Source of the DNA: JAGNHN01 sp964590645
GTDB lineage: Bacteria > Bacteroidota > Bacteroidia > Bacteroidales > JAGNHN01
Reading direction: 5' to 3'
Length of the DNA: 64,000 bases
NCBI GenBank assembly: GCA_964590645.1
Contig: CAZPYJ010000008.1
Coordinates: 1 to 64,000, forward strand
Shown here: positions 24,723 to 33,236 of the stretch, in pieces
How positions within the stretch are numbered: the first letter of the stretch is position 1
How the letters are laid out: the number at the start of each line of letters is the position of its first letter
Translations under genes and position numbers: made by a program
The notes under the pieces: model-generated
The model's database searches: none
Told to the model about the DNA's origin: nothing
What the model saw: the letters and a program-made list of their open reading frames with translations, nothing else

Positions 24723-25464
24723 ACAAATGCCTGAGTTTTGCATATTTGAGGTAGGTTGTCATTGCCGATATACGGCATATAGTATATCCTTCAAAACCAT
24801 CCAGGAAGCCAAGCCGGATGAAATAATCGCGGAGAAAACGGGCAGGAGGATTGATGTAGCGTTGCACCAGCCCGGGCTTTTTCCCCATCGCTAGCATAGC
24901 TTGGGCAGCGATCGTGGAGAAATGATCGGCCTGTTTGATGTGTTCCGAAATACTGTAGTAACTGTAATGCAACAAATCCCCCTGAAGGTGCCGGGGTTTC
25001 ACCCCTTCCTCCATTTCATATTTGTCGTGGGGGTTGATGCCTCCCCATCTTCCCTTTCTGCGATCAAAAAGCCGTAGCTTTACATCCGGATACCATCCGG
25101 AGTGGCGGATCCATTTCCCGCAATAGTTGGTCAGGCGGTTCATTGTCCAGGCATCTGCGCTCCAGCCCTTTTTTGCTTCAAGAATGGAGGCACGCAGGAC
25201 ATCGCTCAGGGCTTCGTCAGCATCCAGAGAAAGACAATAAGGGTGTTTTGCCTGGGTGAGCGCCCAGTTTTTTTGTTCGATATAGCCTTCAAAGGAATGC
25301 CGGATGAAGCGGACTCCCTTTTCAAGGCAGATCTGTTCAGTGGCATCGGTGGAGAAAGAATCTACAACCACAATATCCTCTGCAATCCCCTGGAGAGAAT
25401 CCAGGCAGCGCCCAATATTGCGGGCTTCATTGAAGGTGATAATGACGGCAGAAATGGGTTGCAT
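24703..25464 (-). CDS. Family 2 glycosyltransferase (WaaE/KdtX-like)
   Basis: The 253-residue product starts with the GT2 core SAVIITFNEARNIGRCLDSL, followed by IVVVDSFSTDATEQIC and the metal-binding LSLDADEALSD. The C-terminal half has CGKWIRHSGWYPDVKLRLFD and the HYSYYSISEHIKQADHFS segment typical of the WaaE/KdtX subgroup, which adds glucose or a heptose to lipopolysaccharide core in other bacteria. ATG25464 fits the fold better than ATG25491. It lies between the HAD gene (30 bases upstream) and the lipid kinase, suggesting an envelope operon. Confidence 0.9.
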   Translation of the reverse strand: MQPISAVIITFNEARNIGRCLDSLQGIAEDIVVVDSFSTDATEQICLEKGVRFIRHSFEGYIEQKNWALTQAKHPYCLSLDADEALSDVLRASILEAKKGWSADAWTMNRLTNYCGKWIRHSGWYPDVKLRLFDRRKGRWGGINPHDKYEMEEGVKPRHLQGDLLHYSYYSISEHIKQADHFSTIAAQAMLAMGKKPGLVQRYINPPARFLRDYFIRLGFLDGFEGYTICRISAMTTYLKYAKLRHLYEGKEG

Positions 25465-25494
25465 AGCTAAAAAAAACAGCGAAAGGTACAAAAA

Positions 25495-26151
25495 TCATTG
25501 CAGGGCCGTCAGGATGTCATTCCTGAGGCGTCCATCCTCCGCAAAAAGGCTGGTCACTTCTGTGCCGGCTTGCAGATGGAAGGCCAGGATGCCTTCCATC
25601 CGGGCGGCTTCAATATTGTCTTCCCTGTCATCGATAAACAGGGTTTCATCGGCTTGAAGGAAATAGCGCTTAAGCAGGATGCGGTAGATCTCAGGATTGG
25701 GCTTGGCACAGCCTTCCCGGTAGGAGAATACCAATCCCTCAAACAGGGCATCAAAGCCGCCACTGTGCTGTTTTTTCAGGTCGGACTCATATTTTTGAAA
25801 ATGAATATGATTGGAATTGCTGAGCAGAAAAAGCCGGTAATGGGGCTTGATGCCGTGCAGCATTGCAATGCGTTCCGGGGGGAAATCCAGGAGTATGGCA
25901 TTCCAGGCATACACCAGCACTTCGTCGCTGAGAGCAGGGTCCAGGATTTCTCTCAGGCTTTGCAGGAATTGCGCCTCACTCATACTTCCTTCTTCCAATG
26001 CCCGGATGGCATCGCTGCTCTTTCTCCAGGCTTCTTCCCAACTCCTTCCCGGCTTGAGCAATTGTCGAAAAGCCCGTATACTCTTCTGAGGATCAATGTT
26101 CAGGAGCACAGCCCCCAGGTCAAAAACCACATTCTTCACTGTAAGCATCAC
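25495..26151 (-). CDS. HAD family phosphatase
   Basis: The 218-residue product is a HAD superfamily subfamily IA hydrolase. The N-terminal motif is VVFDLGAVLLNID. Motif II lies in LFLLSNSNHIHFQKYE and motifs III/IV in GCAKPNPEIY and TLFIDDREDNIEAARMEG. Motif I has aspartate followed by LG rather than the DxDxT form; this DxGxV type is common in YihX-like phosphatases. The substrate is unknown. It is first of a likely HAD-GT2-lipid kinase operon. Confidence 0.88.
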   Translation of the reverse strand: MMLTVKNVVFDLGAVLLNIDPQKSIRAFRQLLKPGRSWEEAWRKSSDAIRALEEGSMSEAQFLQSLREILDPALSDEVLVYAWNAILLDFPPERIAMLHGIKPHYRLFLLSNSNHIHFQKYESDLKKQHSGGFDALFEGLVFSYREGCAKPNPEIYRILLKRYFLQADETLFIDDREDNIEAARMEGILAFHLQAGTEVTSLFAEDGRLRNDILTALQ

Positions 26152-26156
26152 ATATA

Positions 26157-26192
26157 TTTTGGCAAAAATCCATACAAAAATGCATAAATTTG
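26157..26192 (+). promoter_or_regulatory. Likely tRNA promoter (TTTTG ... TAAATTTG)
   Basis: TTTTG at 26157-26161 and TAAATTTG at 26185-26192 match the Bacteroidetes -33 and -7 elements with a 23-base spacer. The -7 box is exact and lies 39 bases before the tRNA, giving a short leader. This is the best promoter match in the window. Confidence 0.5.
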
Positions 26193-26231
26193 CACTCCCC
26201 GAAAGGGATCAGGAAAGGGAAACCTTCCTAT

Positions 26232-26305
26232 GGGCCTATAGCTCAGTTGGTTAGAGCAACTGACTCATAATCAGTAGGTCGCTGGTTCAAGCCCGGCTGG
26301 GCCCA
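26232..26305 (+). tRNA. tRNA-Ile (anticodon CAU, lysidine type)
   Basis: A complete cloverleaf: acceptor GGGCCTA pairs with TGGGCCC (one G-U), D arm GCTC/GAGC, anticodon stem ACTGA/TCAGT with loop CTCATAA, T arm GCTGG/CCGGC with TTCAAGC. The anticodon is CAU. The body (GGGCCTATAGCTCAG start, GGTCGCTGGTTCAAG) resembles isoleucine tRNAs, including E. coli ileX, more than initiator or elongator methionine tRNAs, so I call it the TilS-modified AUA-decoding tRNA-Ile. Elongator tRNA-Met is the alternative. The genome gives ACC then T after the acceptor, so CCA is not encoded. Confidence 0.85.
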
Positions 26306-26314
26306 CCTCCATAG

Positions 26315-26359
26315 CAGCGCGTACGAAGAGGAATTCTTCTTCCTGCGCGCTGTTTTTTT
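26315..26359 (+). terminator. Intrinsic terminator after tRNA-Ile
   Basis: CAGCGCG (26315-26321) pairs with CGCGCTG (26346-26352). The inner part (GAAGA and TCTTC) can extend the stem, and seven T follow at 26353-26359. Ten bases separate it from the tRNA 3' end. Confidence 0.8.
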
Positions 26360-26437
26360 ATGGCCCGTGCTGGGGGGCGAAAACGCTTCAATCCTGGGAA
26401 TTGATTAGGATCAGAAAACCACTCCTGGTGATCCGCC

Positions 26438-27094
26438 TCAGGCACTCAGGGCTTCTTGTTGTGCGTGGATGCTGATGGCAGGAAGATAAGTGCTTAGTTT
26501 GTTGCCCAGGTTTTCTTTGACCAGATTCATCCACTCCTCCTTCAGGATGGAATACACAATGCTGTCGCGCCGTGTGCCATCCGGCCTCAGCCCGTTGCTG
26601 CGCAAGCGTCCGTCATAGGTACATCCCAGGCTCTTCAGGGCGGCGATGCTGCGGGCGTTGCTGTGATCCACCCTGAACTCAATGCGTTCAAAACCGGCTG
26701 TTTCAAAGGCAAACTCAAGCATCAGGTATTTGGCGTGCTTGTTCACTCCGGTACCCTGAAACTGCCTGCCGAACCAGGTATATCCAATCTGGGCACATTG
26801 GGTGGCAAGCTGTATGTCGTGAAACCGGGTACTGCCGGCGTAGGTATTCCTGAATTTGTCAAACACGATAAATGGATAGCCCCGGCCTTCCTCTCTTGCT
26901 TTCAGCGCCAGCTCTATATAATGCATCAAGCCCAGCTCTCCCTTGGCCTGGTTGACAGAATACTTCCAGAGATCCGCTTCCCGCTGGGCAAAAGGGAGGA
27001 GAAATTCAAAATCATCTGCCTCCAGGGGCCTGAGCAGTACCATCTCATTTTCAAGGATATAATCCTCATCCTTATGGAAGTGTATCCTCATCAC
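26438..27094 (-). CDS. GNAT family N-acetyltransferase (RimJ/RimL-like)
   Basis: The 218-residue product begins MVLLRPLEADDFEFLLPF within its first 30 residues. It has the RimJ/RimL-type GNAT core: FIVFDKFRNTYAGSTRFHDI, the acetyl-CoA segment QIGYTWFGRQFQGTGVNKHA (about 125-144), and FRVDHSNARSIAALKSLGC. These enzymes acetylate ribosomal proteins or small molecules; the target is unknown. It lies 109 AT-rich bases behind uvrC on the same strand. Confidence 0.9.
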   Translation of the reverse strand: MMRIHFHKDEDYILENEMVLLRPLEADDFEFLLPFAQREADLWKYSVNQAKGELGLMHYIELALKAREEGRGYPFIVFDKFRNTYAGSTRFHDIQLATQCAQIGYTWFGRQFQGTGVNKHAKYLMLEFAFETAGFERIEFRVDHSNARSIAALKSLGCTYDGRLRSNGLRPDGTRRDSIVYSILKEEWMNLVKENLGNKLSTYLPAISIHAQQEALSA

Positions 27095-27203
27095 ATTAAT
27101 AAATGATTACGCTATGATTTACAATCTTGAGCAAAGGCGAGCAAATAACGGAAAAAGCCACCACTTGTTCACTTAATAAAATGTGAATAAATCATTAATA
27201 AAT

Positions 27204-29030
27204 TCAGGATACCTGATCCGGGTGAAAGTGCTTCCATACTTTCTCTGCCCTGGCCTGGCCCAGCTTTGAGATCAGCTCTTCCCGTGGCGTTGCTGCGATG
27301 CGTTTCACCGACTTAAACTCCCGGAGAAGGAGGTCAGCGCTAGCTTTGCCAATCCCCGGAATATTGGTGAGCTCGGTATTCAGACTGGCTTTGTTTCTGC
27401 GGCTGCGGTGATGGGTAATTCCAAAACGGTGAGCCTCATCGCGCATCCGCTGGATCACCTTCAGGGTTTGTGAAGTCTTGTCGAGATGCAAGGGCAGCGG
27501 ATCTCCCGGCCTGTATAATTCTTCCAGGCGTTTGGCGATCCCGATCACCGGGAGTTGTTCTTCAAGACCGAGGGTTCTGATTGCAGTCATTGCAGCGCTG
27601 AGTTGTCCCTTGCCTCCATCCACCACCAGGAGCTGGGGCAGCGCCCCTCCTTCATCCAGGATACGGCGGTAGCGACGGCTGACCACCTCTTCCATACTGG
27701 CAAAATCATTGGGGCCCTCCACCTGGCGGATATTGAAATGGCGATACTCTTTCTTGGAAGGCCTGCCATCGCGAAAAACGACCAGGGCTGCCACCGGACT
27801 GGCTCCCTGGAAATTGGAGTTATCGATGCATTCGATGTGTTCGGGCAGGGCGGGCAGGTGCAGGTCAGCCTGCATTCTTTCCAAAATCACACGGCTGCGG
27901 CGGTCAGGATCCACCAGCTGTCGTTGCTTTTCCTTCTCAATACGATAGGCCCGGGCATTGCGGAAGCTTAGTTCGAGGAGTTTTTGTTTGTCGCCCCGCT
28001 TTGGGATGGTAAATACCACATCAGGGATATGTGCATCAGGCATCACAGGACAGATAATTTCCCTTGCTTCATTCTGCAAGCGTTCCCGTAATTCTGCGAT
28101 GGCCAGGCCGAGGATTTCCTCTTCGGGCTCATCCAGCTTGCGTTTCACTTCGAGGGTATGCGATTGGATCACCGCCCCGTTCATCACCCGCAGATAGTTC
28201 ACGTACGCATAGGCACCATCAAGAAGCACGGTAAAAACATCCACATTGCTGATGGAAGGGTTTACCACCGTGGATTTGCTCTGATAGCGCTCAAGCAGCT
28301 CCACCTTTTCCTTCAGGCGCTGGGCTTCTTCAAACTCCATCTTTTCTGCGTGCAGCATCATTTGGGATCTCAGCACATCCAGTACCTCCCGGGTATTTCC
28401 ACGGATAATCTCCCTGATGTGCTGCAACCGGGCCCGGTATTCCTCCTCGCTTTCCTTTCCCACACACGGTCCCAGGCAATTGCCGATGTGGTATTCCAGG
28501 CATACCTTGAATTTTCCCGCCTGGATATTTTTAGCACTCAGATTGAGCTTACAATTGCGCAAGGGGTATAATTGCCGGATCAGCTCCAGCAGGGTGCGCA
28601 TCATCCTTACAGAGGCATAGGGGCCGTAGTATTCCGACCCATCCCCGGCCACATTGCGGGTGGAGAAGATTCGGGGAAAGGCTTCATTGCTGATGCATAT
28701 CCAGGGAAAGCTTTTGTCATCCTTCAGCTGAATATTGTAGCGGGGCTGGTGCTTTTTGATCAGGGTATTTTCCAGCAGCAGTGCATCAAATTCCGTATTC
28801 ACCAAGATCACCCGGATGTCGGCAATACGCTTGACCAGTACCCTGAGTTTGCCACTGGCTCCGCTGTCTTTGGTGAAGTATGATGCCACCCTTTTGCGCA
28901 GGCTTCTGGCTTTGCCTACATAAATGATTTTTTTATCCTCATCCAGATACTGATATACGCCCGGCTTATCGGGCAGGCTCTGGATTATGGGAAGCAGGGC
29001 TTCGTGGTATTTCGAGCGCAGGGTGCTCAT
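27204..29030 (-). CDS. uvrC: Excinuclease ABC subunit C
   Basis: The 608-residue UvrC makes both incisions in nucleotide excision repair with UvrA and UvrB. In order it has the GIY-YIG domain (KPGVYQYLDEDKKIIYVGKA, about 22-41), the cysteine cluster region CLEYHIGNCLGPCVG, a UVR motif (MEFEEAQRLKEKVELL), the RNase H-like endonuclease (HIECIDNSNFQGASPVAALV) and a C-terminal helix-hairpin-helix (LTNIPGIGKASADLLLREFK). It starts 10 bases before the end of thiL, so the two are read in tandem. Confidence 0.97.
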   Translation of the reverse strand: MSTLRSKYHEALLPIIQSLPDKPGVYQYLDEDKKIIYVGKARSLRKRVASYFTKDSGASGKLRVLVKRIADIRVILVNTEFDALLLENTLIKKHQPRYNIQLKDDKSFPWICISNEAFPRIFSTRNVAGDGSEYYGPYASVRMMRTLLELIRQLYPLRNCKLNLSAKNIQAGKFKVCLEYHIGNCLGPCVGKESEEEYRARLQHIREIIRGNTREVLDVLRSQMMLHAEKMEFEEAQRLKEKVELLERYQSKSTVVNPSISNVDVFTVLLDGAYAYVNYLRVMNGAVIQSHTLEVKRKLDEPEEEILGLAIAELRERLQNEAREIICPVMPDAHIPDVVFTIPKRGDKQKLLELSFRNARAYRIEKEKQRQLVDPDRRSRVILERMQADLHLPALPEHIECIDNSNFQGASPVAALVVFRDGRPSKKEYRHFNIRQVEGPNDFASMEEVVSRRYRRILDEGGALPQLLVVDGGKGQLSAAMTAIRTLGLEEQLPVIGIAKRLEELYRPGDPLPLHLDKTSQTLKVIQRMRDEAHRFGITHHRSRRNKASLNTELTNIPGIGKASADLLLREFKSVKRIAATPREELISKLGQARAEKVWKHFHPDQVS

Positions 29031-29040
29031 CCTTCGAGGT

Positions 29041-30102
29041 TCAGTCAGGGGTGTCTTTCTTCAGATAGGCATCCCATCCCTGGGAGGTCAGGGGAATCCT
29101 GGCTCCTGAAACAGCTTCAAGGTACATTCCTGCGGTGGCCTCCGTCATATGTCCGATGAGGTGGATACCCGTGATGTCTTTCACCTTGTCGTGATCTTCC
29201 AGGGGAATGGTAAACAAAAGCTCATAATCTTCCCCCCCGTTCAGGGCTGCGGTCAGGGGATCCATTTCAAAGCTTTCTATCACCCTGACAGTCACCGGAT
29301 CCAGGGGGATGCGTTCGGCAAAGAGGGTGCATCCCAGGCCGGATGAAGTGCAGAGGTGAATCGCTTCTGAGGAGAGTCCGTCTGAAATATCGATCATTGC
29401 TGTGGGTTTGATGCGGCTTTGACGCAGGATGTCAAGCACTTCCAAACGTGCTTCGGGCTTGAGTTGCCGCTCCAGCACATAATCATTGCCTTCGAGGTCG
29501 GGCTGCATTTCCGGATTGGCTTTGAAAACCTGCTTTTCCCGCTCCAGCAGCAGCAAGCCGGCATAGGCTCCCCCCAGGTCTCCACTGACACAGATCAGGT
29601 CATTGGCCCTGGCCGTGTTTCGGTAAACCACCTCCGAAGGATCTGCTTCACCGATAATGGTAATAGAAAGGACCAGCCCCGAGCTGCTGGAGGTGGTATC
29701 GCCACCCACCAGGTCCACCTCATAGCGTTCACAAGCCAGGCGGATGCCGGCAAAGATTTCTTCCACGGCCTCCACGCTGAATTTGGCAGATATGGCCATT
29801 CCCACCAGCATTTGGGTAGGTCGGCCATTCATTGCCACGATATCAGAAATGTTCACCACGGCAGCCTTGTACCCCAGATGGCGAAGCGGATAATAAGATA
29901 GATCAAAGTGAATGTTCTCTATCAGCAGATCCTTGCTCACCAGGACCGCCTTTTCGCCAAATTGCAGCACGGCGGCATCATCCCCGACGCCTTTTCGGGT
30001 GCTTGCCTGTTTGTGTTTGAGTCCGGCGGTGAGGCGGTCAATCAAACCAAACTCGCCCAATTCGGAAAGCGGGGTCAGTGCAGGAGTGCTATCGTCTATC
30101 AT
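29041..30102 (-). CDS. thiL: Thiamine-monophosphate kinase
   Basis: The 353-residue ThiL makes thiamine diphosphate from thiamine monophosphate and ATP. Family motifs are GVGDDAAVLQFGEKAVLVSK, the NISDIVAMNGRPTQMLVGMA segment, VGGDTTSSSSGLVLSITIIG and MIDISDGLSSEAIHLC, with the late GGEDYELLFTIP. ATG30102 is chosen because the start is followed by the usual LSELGEFGLIDRLT; the open frame upstream lacks family features and would overlap the divergent regulator gene. It is divergent from the AraC gene with 135 bases between. Confidence 0.95.
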   Translation of the reverse strand: MIDDSTPALTPLSELGEFGLIDRLTAGLKHKQASTRKGVGDDAAVLQFGEKAVLVSKDLLIENIHFDLSYYPLRHLGYKAAVVNISDIVAMNGRPTQMLVGMAISAKFSVEAVEEIFAGIRLACERYEVDLVGGDTTSSSSGLVLSITIIGEADPSEVVYRNTARANDLICVSGDLGGAYAGLLLLEREKQVFKANPEMQPDLEGNDYVLERQLKPEARLEVLDILRQSRIKPTAMIDISDGLSSEAIHLCTSSGLGCTLFAERIPLDPVTVRVIESFEMDPLTAALNGGEDYELLFTIPLEDHDKVKDITGIHLIGHMTEATAGMYLEAVSGARIPLTSQGWDAYLKKDTPD

Positions 30103-30237
30103 AGGTCTAATTTTCAGGCGGTAAAGGTAGGGATTCCGCGGGAGCAGAAGAAAATTTGGAGTATCTGGCGGGAAAAGCAGATATTTGATCACCTGATTCG
30201 GATCAAAAGCCGGAAAGGGAATTTTCATCATACCGAT

Positions 30238-31041
30238 ATGAGTTTGAAGGTTGCCTATTACCCTGCGGGGCCGGACATTGCCCCCCTGGTAAATCAGTTT
30301 GAGATCCTGCGCCTGGAAGAGGGAGAAAAGGTCATCGACAAGCATATTCCCCGCGGAGATTCGGCACTGGTGTTTCATTTCAAACAGCAAGCAAGCCTGT
30401 CTGGTCCGGAAATGCTTTCCTTTGGAAAGAGTTTCATCGCACCTATCCTGACCCACGCCATTACCCTTGAAATCAGTGGCCCCGTGCTGAGCTTAATTGT
30501 TGCCTGCAAAACACCTCAGCTGTCGCGCCTGTGTGGCCTCGACTTGCGGGATTATAAAAACAAAGCGTTCATCCCCATTCCACTTCCCGGAGTGCTGGCT
30601 TTGGCTGAGAACCTGGTAAGTCAGGCGGAAGACAAGGATATGATCAGGGTTTTCGAAGCTTACATCGCGCAGATTCTGCAAAAACCTTTTGAAGTATTGC
30701 CGGTGGATGTGGTGTACAGCAACATTATTCTTCACAGCCCTTTTCGCTCCCTGAAAGAAATCCTGGCGGAAAGTGAATGGCCCGAAAGAAGGCTGCGCCG
30801 GCATTTTGAGAAGTATGTTGGGGTCAATCCCAAAACCCTGGCCCGTATCGCCCGCGTCAACCATCTTTTCAGACGTATCCTGCAACAGAATAAAAAAGAC
30901 TTCCTCGACCTGATTTACGAATGTCGCTATTGCGATCAGCCGCACTTCATTAAAGATTTCAAATCCATTGTGGGAGAGACCCCTCGCGCACTTTTCCAAC
31001 GAGAAACGATTAATGTCAGGATGATGTCCGGCCATCCCTGA
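30238..31041 (+). CDS. AraC family transcriptional regulator
   Basis: The 267-residue product has an N-terminal ligand or sensor domain of the DUF6597 kind (VAYYPAGPDIAPLVNQFEIL, then the GFGKS-like stretch MLSFGKSFIAPILTHAITLE). The C-terminal AraC DNA-binding domain (about 160-255) has two helix-turn-helix units: LKEILAESEWPERRLRRHFE and FLDLIYECRYCDQPHFIKDF, followed by the family-typical TPRALFQRE. It probably controls the exported-protein genes 75 bases downstream; a direct repeat with a central palindrome lies in that gap. Confidence 0.9.
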   Translation: MSLKVAYYPAGPDIAPLVNQFEILRLEEGEKVIDKHIPRGDSALVFHFKQQASLSGPEMLSFGKSFIAPILTHAITLEISGPVLSLIVACKTPQLSRLCGLDLRDYKNKAFIPIPLPGVLALAENLVSQAEDKDMIRVFEAYIAQILQKPFEVLPVDVVYSNIILHSPFRSLKEILAESEWPERRLRRHFEKYVGVNPKTLARIARVNHLFRRILQQNKKDFLDLIYECRYCDQPHFIKDFKSIVGETPRALFQRETINVRMMSGHP

Positions 31042-31060
31042 TCCGCTTTCAAACTGTCCG

Positions 31061-31100
31061 AATTTTACAAGGTATGCCCGGTGGCGCCACCTAATTTTAC
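31061..31100 (+). promoter_or_regulatory. Direct repeat with central palindrome upstream of the OmpA-like gene
   Basis: AATTTTAC occurs at 31061-31068 and again at 31093-31100, with starts 32 bases apart, about three helical turns. Between them GGTGGCGCCACC (31080-31091) is a perfect 12-base palindrome. AraC regulators usually bind direct repeats, and an AraC gene ends 19 bases upstream, so this may be its operator. Inference only. Confidence 0.4.
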
Positions 31101-31115
31101 GGGAAACATTCCACA

Positions 31116-32417
31116 ATGAAAAATCTACTGCTGATCATTGCCCTGCTTTGGGCCGGTGTGGCCATAGGGCAAATTAATGTCAAGGATAAAGTGAAGGACA
31201 AATCGCTGGAAAGGGCGGATGATCGCACTGACCAGGGCATCGACAAAGGGCTGAATGCCGTGGAGGATAAGATCGGAAATATCTTTAAGGGCAAGAAGAA
31301 TAAGGATGAGGGACAGGATGAGGGACAGGGACAGGGACAGGGACAGGAACAGGGAGAGGGAGAGGAAGAGGAAGAGGGAGAGGAACAGGAACAAGGACAA
31401 GTGAAGCCCCAGGAAAAGCCTTTTCAATCATTTACGGTTTATGATTTTGTGCCCGGAGATCAGGTATTGTTCTATGATGACTTCAGTCAGGATGACATAG
31501 GGGATTTCCCTGCATTGTGGAGTTCCAACAGCAGCGGGGAGGTGAAAAGTGTGAGTATTGCCGAAGGGAAATGGTTTCATCTGAACGGAGAAGATGCCAC
31601 CTACTGTTTCTCGAAGGACATTGCCTTCCCCGACAATTTTATCGTGGAGTTCGACATCATTCCGGATGACAATTACGGCGACGGAATCATTTTTACTTTA
31701 TACCAGGATCCCCAATCCAGGGAGTTTACCGATGACCTTTTTCCGGATAGTCGGGGCGTCCATATTCGGATCGACGATGATGGCTGGTTTGTCCAGGGCT
31801 ACGACAACGAGGGTGAAATCGAAGGCCTTAGAGGGCAGAGTCAGACGGCCACTGTGGAGAAAGAAAAGGTCAATCACGTCATTATTTGGGTACAGAAGCG
31901 CAGGTTAAGGATTTATCATCAGGGGAAGAAAACCGTGGATCTTCCAACAGTAATCACTGCCGGCACCCGTTTCAACAGGATGCGTTTCGGGGCCTGGGAT
32001 ACCTACAGTTATCCTTATATCTCTAACTTGAAAATCACCACTGCAGCTCCGGATACCCGCAGTAAATTGCTGACGGAAGGCAGGCTCATCAGCTATGGGA
32101 TCTATTTTGACAGCGGGAAAGATGTGGTCAAACCGGAATCCTATGGTGCGCTCAAAGATATTGCCGATGTGTTGAAAGAAAATCCGGGGGTTCGCATCCG
32201 TATTGCAGGTCATACCGACAGCGATGGTTCCGATGCCCTCAACCTCGACCTTTCCCGCCGTCGGGCTGCCAACGTGAAAGCAATGCTCGCAGGGGAATTC
32301 GGGATAGATGCCGGAAGGATGGAGGCCGAAGGTGCCGGGGAAAGCCAGCCCCTTGCCCCCAATGATACCCCGGCAGGAAAAGCGAAAAACCGCAGGGTGG
32401 AATTTCTGAAAATCTGA
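31116..32417 (+). CDS. OmpA family protein with a Glu/Gln/Gly-rich repeat
   Basis: The 433-residue product has a signal peptide (MKNLLLIIALLWAGVAIGQ), a helical charged stretch, a low-complexity tract at about residues 66-92 made of G, Q and E, a central jelly-roll or lectin-like domain (DDFSQDDIGDFPALWSSNSS to about residue 300), and a C-terminal OmpA peptidoglycan-binding domain (GIYFDSGKDVVKPESYGALK, IAGHTDSDGSDALNLDLSRR, NRRVEFLKI). The tract is encoded by hexamers of the type GGACAG/GAGGAA. It probably anchors to peptidoglycan and displays the central domain. It is first in a run of three exported-protein genes. Confidence 0.9.
   Translation: MKNLLLIIALLWAGVAIGQINVKDKVKDKSLERADDRTDQGIDKGLNAVEDKIGNIFKGKKNKDEGQDEGQGQGQGQEQGEGEEEEEGEEQEQGQVKPQEKPFQSFTVYDFVPGDQVLFYDDFSQDDIGDFPALWSSNSSGEVKSVSIAEGKWFHLNGEDATYCFSKDIAFPDNFIVEFDIIPDDNYGDGIIFTLYQDPQSREFTDDLFPDSRGVHIRIDDDGWFVQGYDNEGEIEGLRGQSQTATVEKEKVNHVIIWVQKRRLRIYHQGKKTVDLPTVITAGTRFNRMRFGAWDTYSYPYISNLKITTAAPDTRSKLLTEGRLISYGIYFDSGKDVVKPESYGALKDIADVLKENPGVRIRIAGHTDSDGSDALNLDLSRRRAANVKAMLAGEFGIDAGRMEAEGAGESQPLAPNDTPAGKAKNRRVEFLKI
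31306..31401 (+). repeat. Hexanucleotide-type repeat inside the OmpA-like gene
   Basis: Purine-rich tandem units GGACAG (several perfect copies), then GAGGGA and GAGGAA. The unit size is six, so copy-number changes would lengthen or shorten the Gly/Gln/Glu tract without shifting the frame. Confidence 0.75.
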
Positions 32418-32445
32418 TCCTTAGCAAACACCAATTCTTCCGACA

Positions 32446-33222
32446 ATGAAAAATGCCCTTATGCTTGTGGTTTTGGGGCTGTTTACCTTCAGCCTGACCG
32501 CACAAAAATCCTGGCAGCATTATTACGACCGGCTGCCGGCCTGGCCTGAAAATCTGGATACCGCCACCCTCAGTGCCTTTTCCGCGAAGCTGCATCATTT
32601 GATGGATGATCTTGAAATGATAGAAGAAAGTGCTTTGGAAGAGACGGAGCCTGACTTTGAAAATATGTCGGCAGCGGAAGCGATGAAAATGGCACAGAAA
32701 TACCAGCAGGAGATGCTGTCAATGGATCCCGATGAAATGGCGGCCCGATCCGAAGGGATTGATCAAATGATGGATGACCTGGATGAAGCCCGCTTGCTGG
32801 ATGCCAGGTTTCGTGGCAGCCTTGAGGAATTTCAGAAGGTATTGGCGATCGAAAAAAAGAAGATCAGGGAGATGTATCCCTGTGATATCGGGATGGAAGA
32901 CAAGAACGATCGTTGTGAATCCCGTGCTGCAGCGCTCCGTGAACTGGGAGAAAAGATGAGCTCGCAGTATTTCAAGGGTAAGGAAGCAGTCGTCCGGAAA
33001 AATGCCGATGCCCTGGAGGATCACATTCTGAAAAAGAGCCTGCCCGCTACCCGGAAGCAAATGGTGCAGCAGTATGAAGCCCTGGCGATGCCCATACCCA
33101 CTTTTTCATCCGAAGAAGCCGATATGATGAAGAGTCTTATCCGCCTGCGACTGGAGTGCATAGATGCAATGGATAAGATTGCACGGATCAGAATGAAGGA
33201 TAATCTGCTACACGCTTTTTAA
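32446..33222 (+). CDS. Exported helical protein of unknown function
   Basis: I do not recognise this 258-residue protein. It has a signal peptide (MKNALMLVVLGLFTFSLTAQ) and is then almost wholly helical and acidic, with coiled-coil-like stretches such as LHHLMDDLEMIEESALEETE and AMKMAQKYQQEMLSMDPDEM, rich in methionine. One pair of cysteines sits at MYPCDIGMEDKNDRCESRA. It starts 28 bases after the OmpA-like gene and is followed 14 bases later by another exported protein, so the three are probably one transcript. Confidence 0.75.
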   Translation: MKNALMLVVLGLFTFSLTAQKSWQHYYDRLPAWPENLDTATLSAFSAKLHHLMDDLEMIEESALEETEPDFENMSAAEAMKMAQKYQQEMLSMDPDEMAARSEGIDQMMDDLDEARLLDARFRGSLEEFQKVLAIEKKKIREMYPCDIGMEDKNDRCESRAAALRELGEKMSSQYFKGKEAVVRKNADALEDHILKKSLPATRKQMVQQYEALAMPIPTFSSEEADMMKSLIRLRLECIDAMDKIARIRMKDNLLHAF

Positions 33223-33236
33223 AATCCACCCGCTCA

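Noticed and set aside
29908..30237. Upstream extension of the AraC regulator
   Set aside because: The frame is open but overlaps the divergent thiL gene, and recognisable domain sequence starts only at ATG30238.
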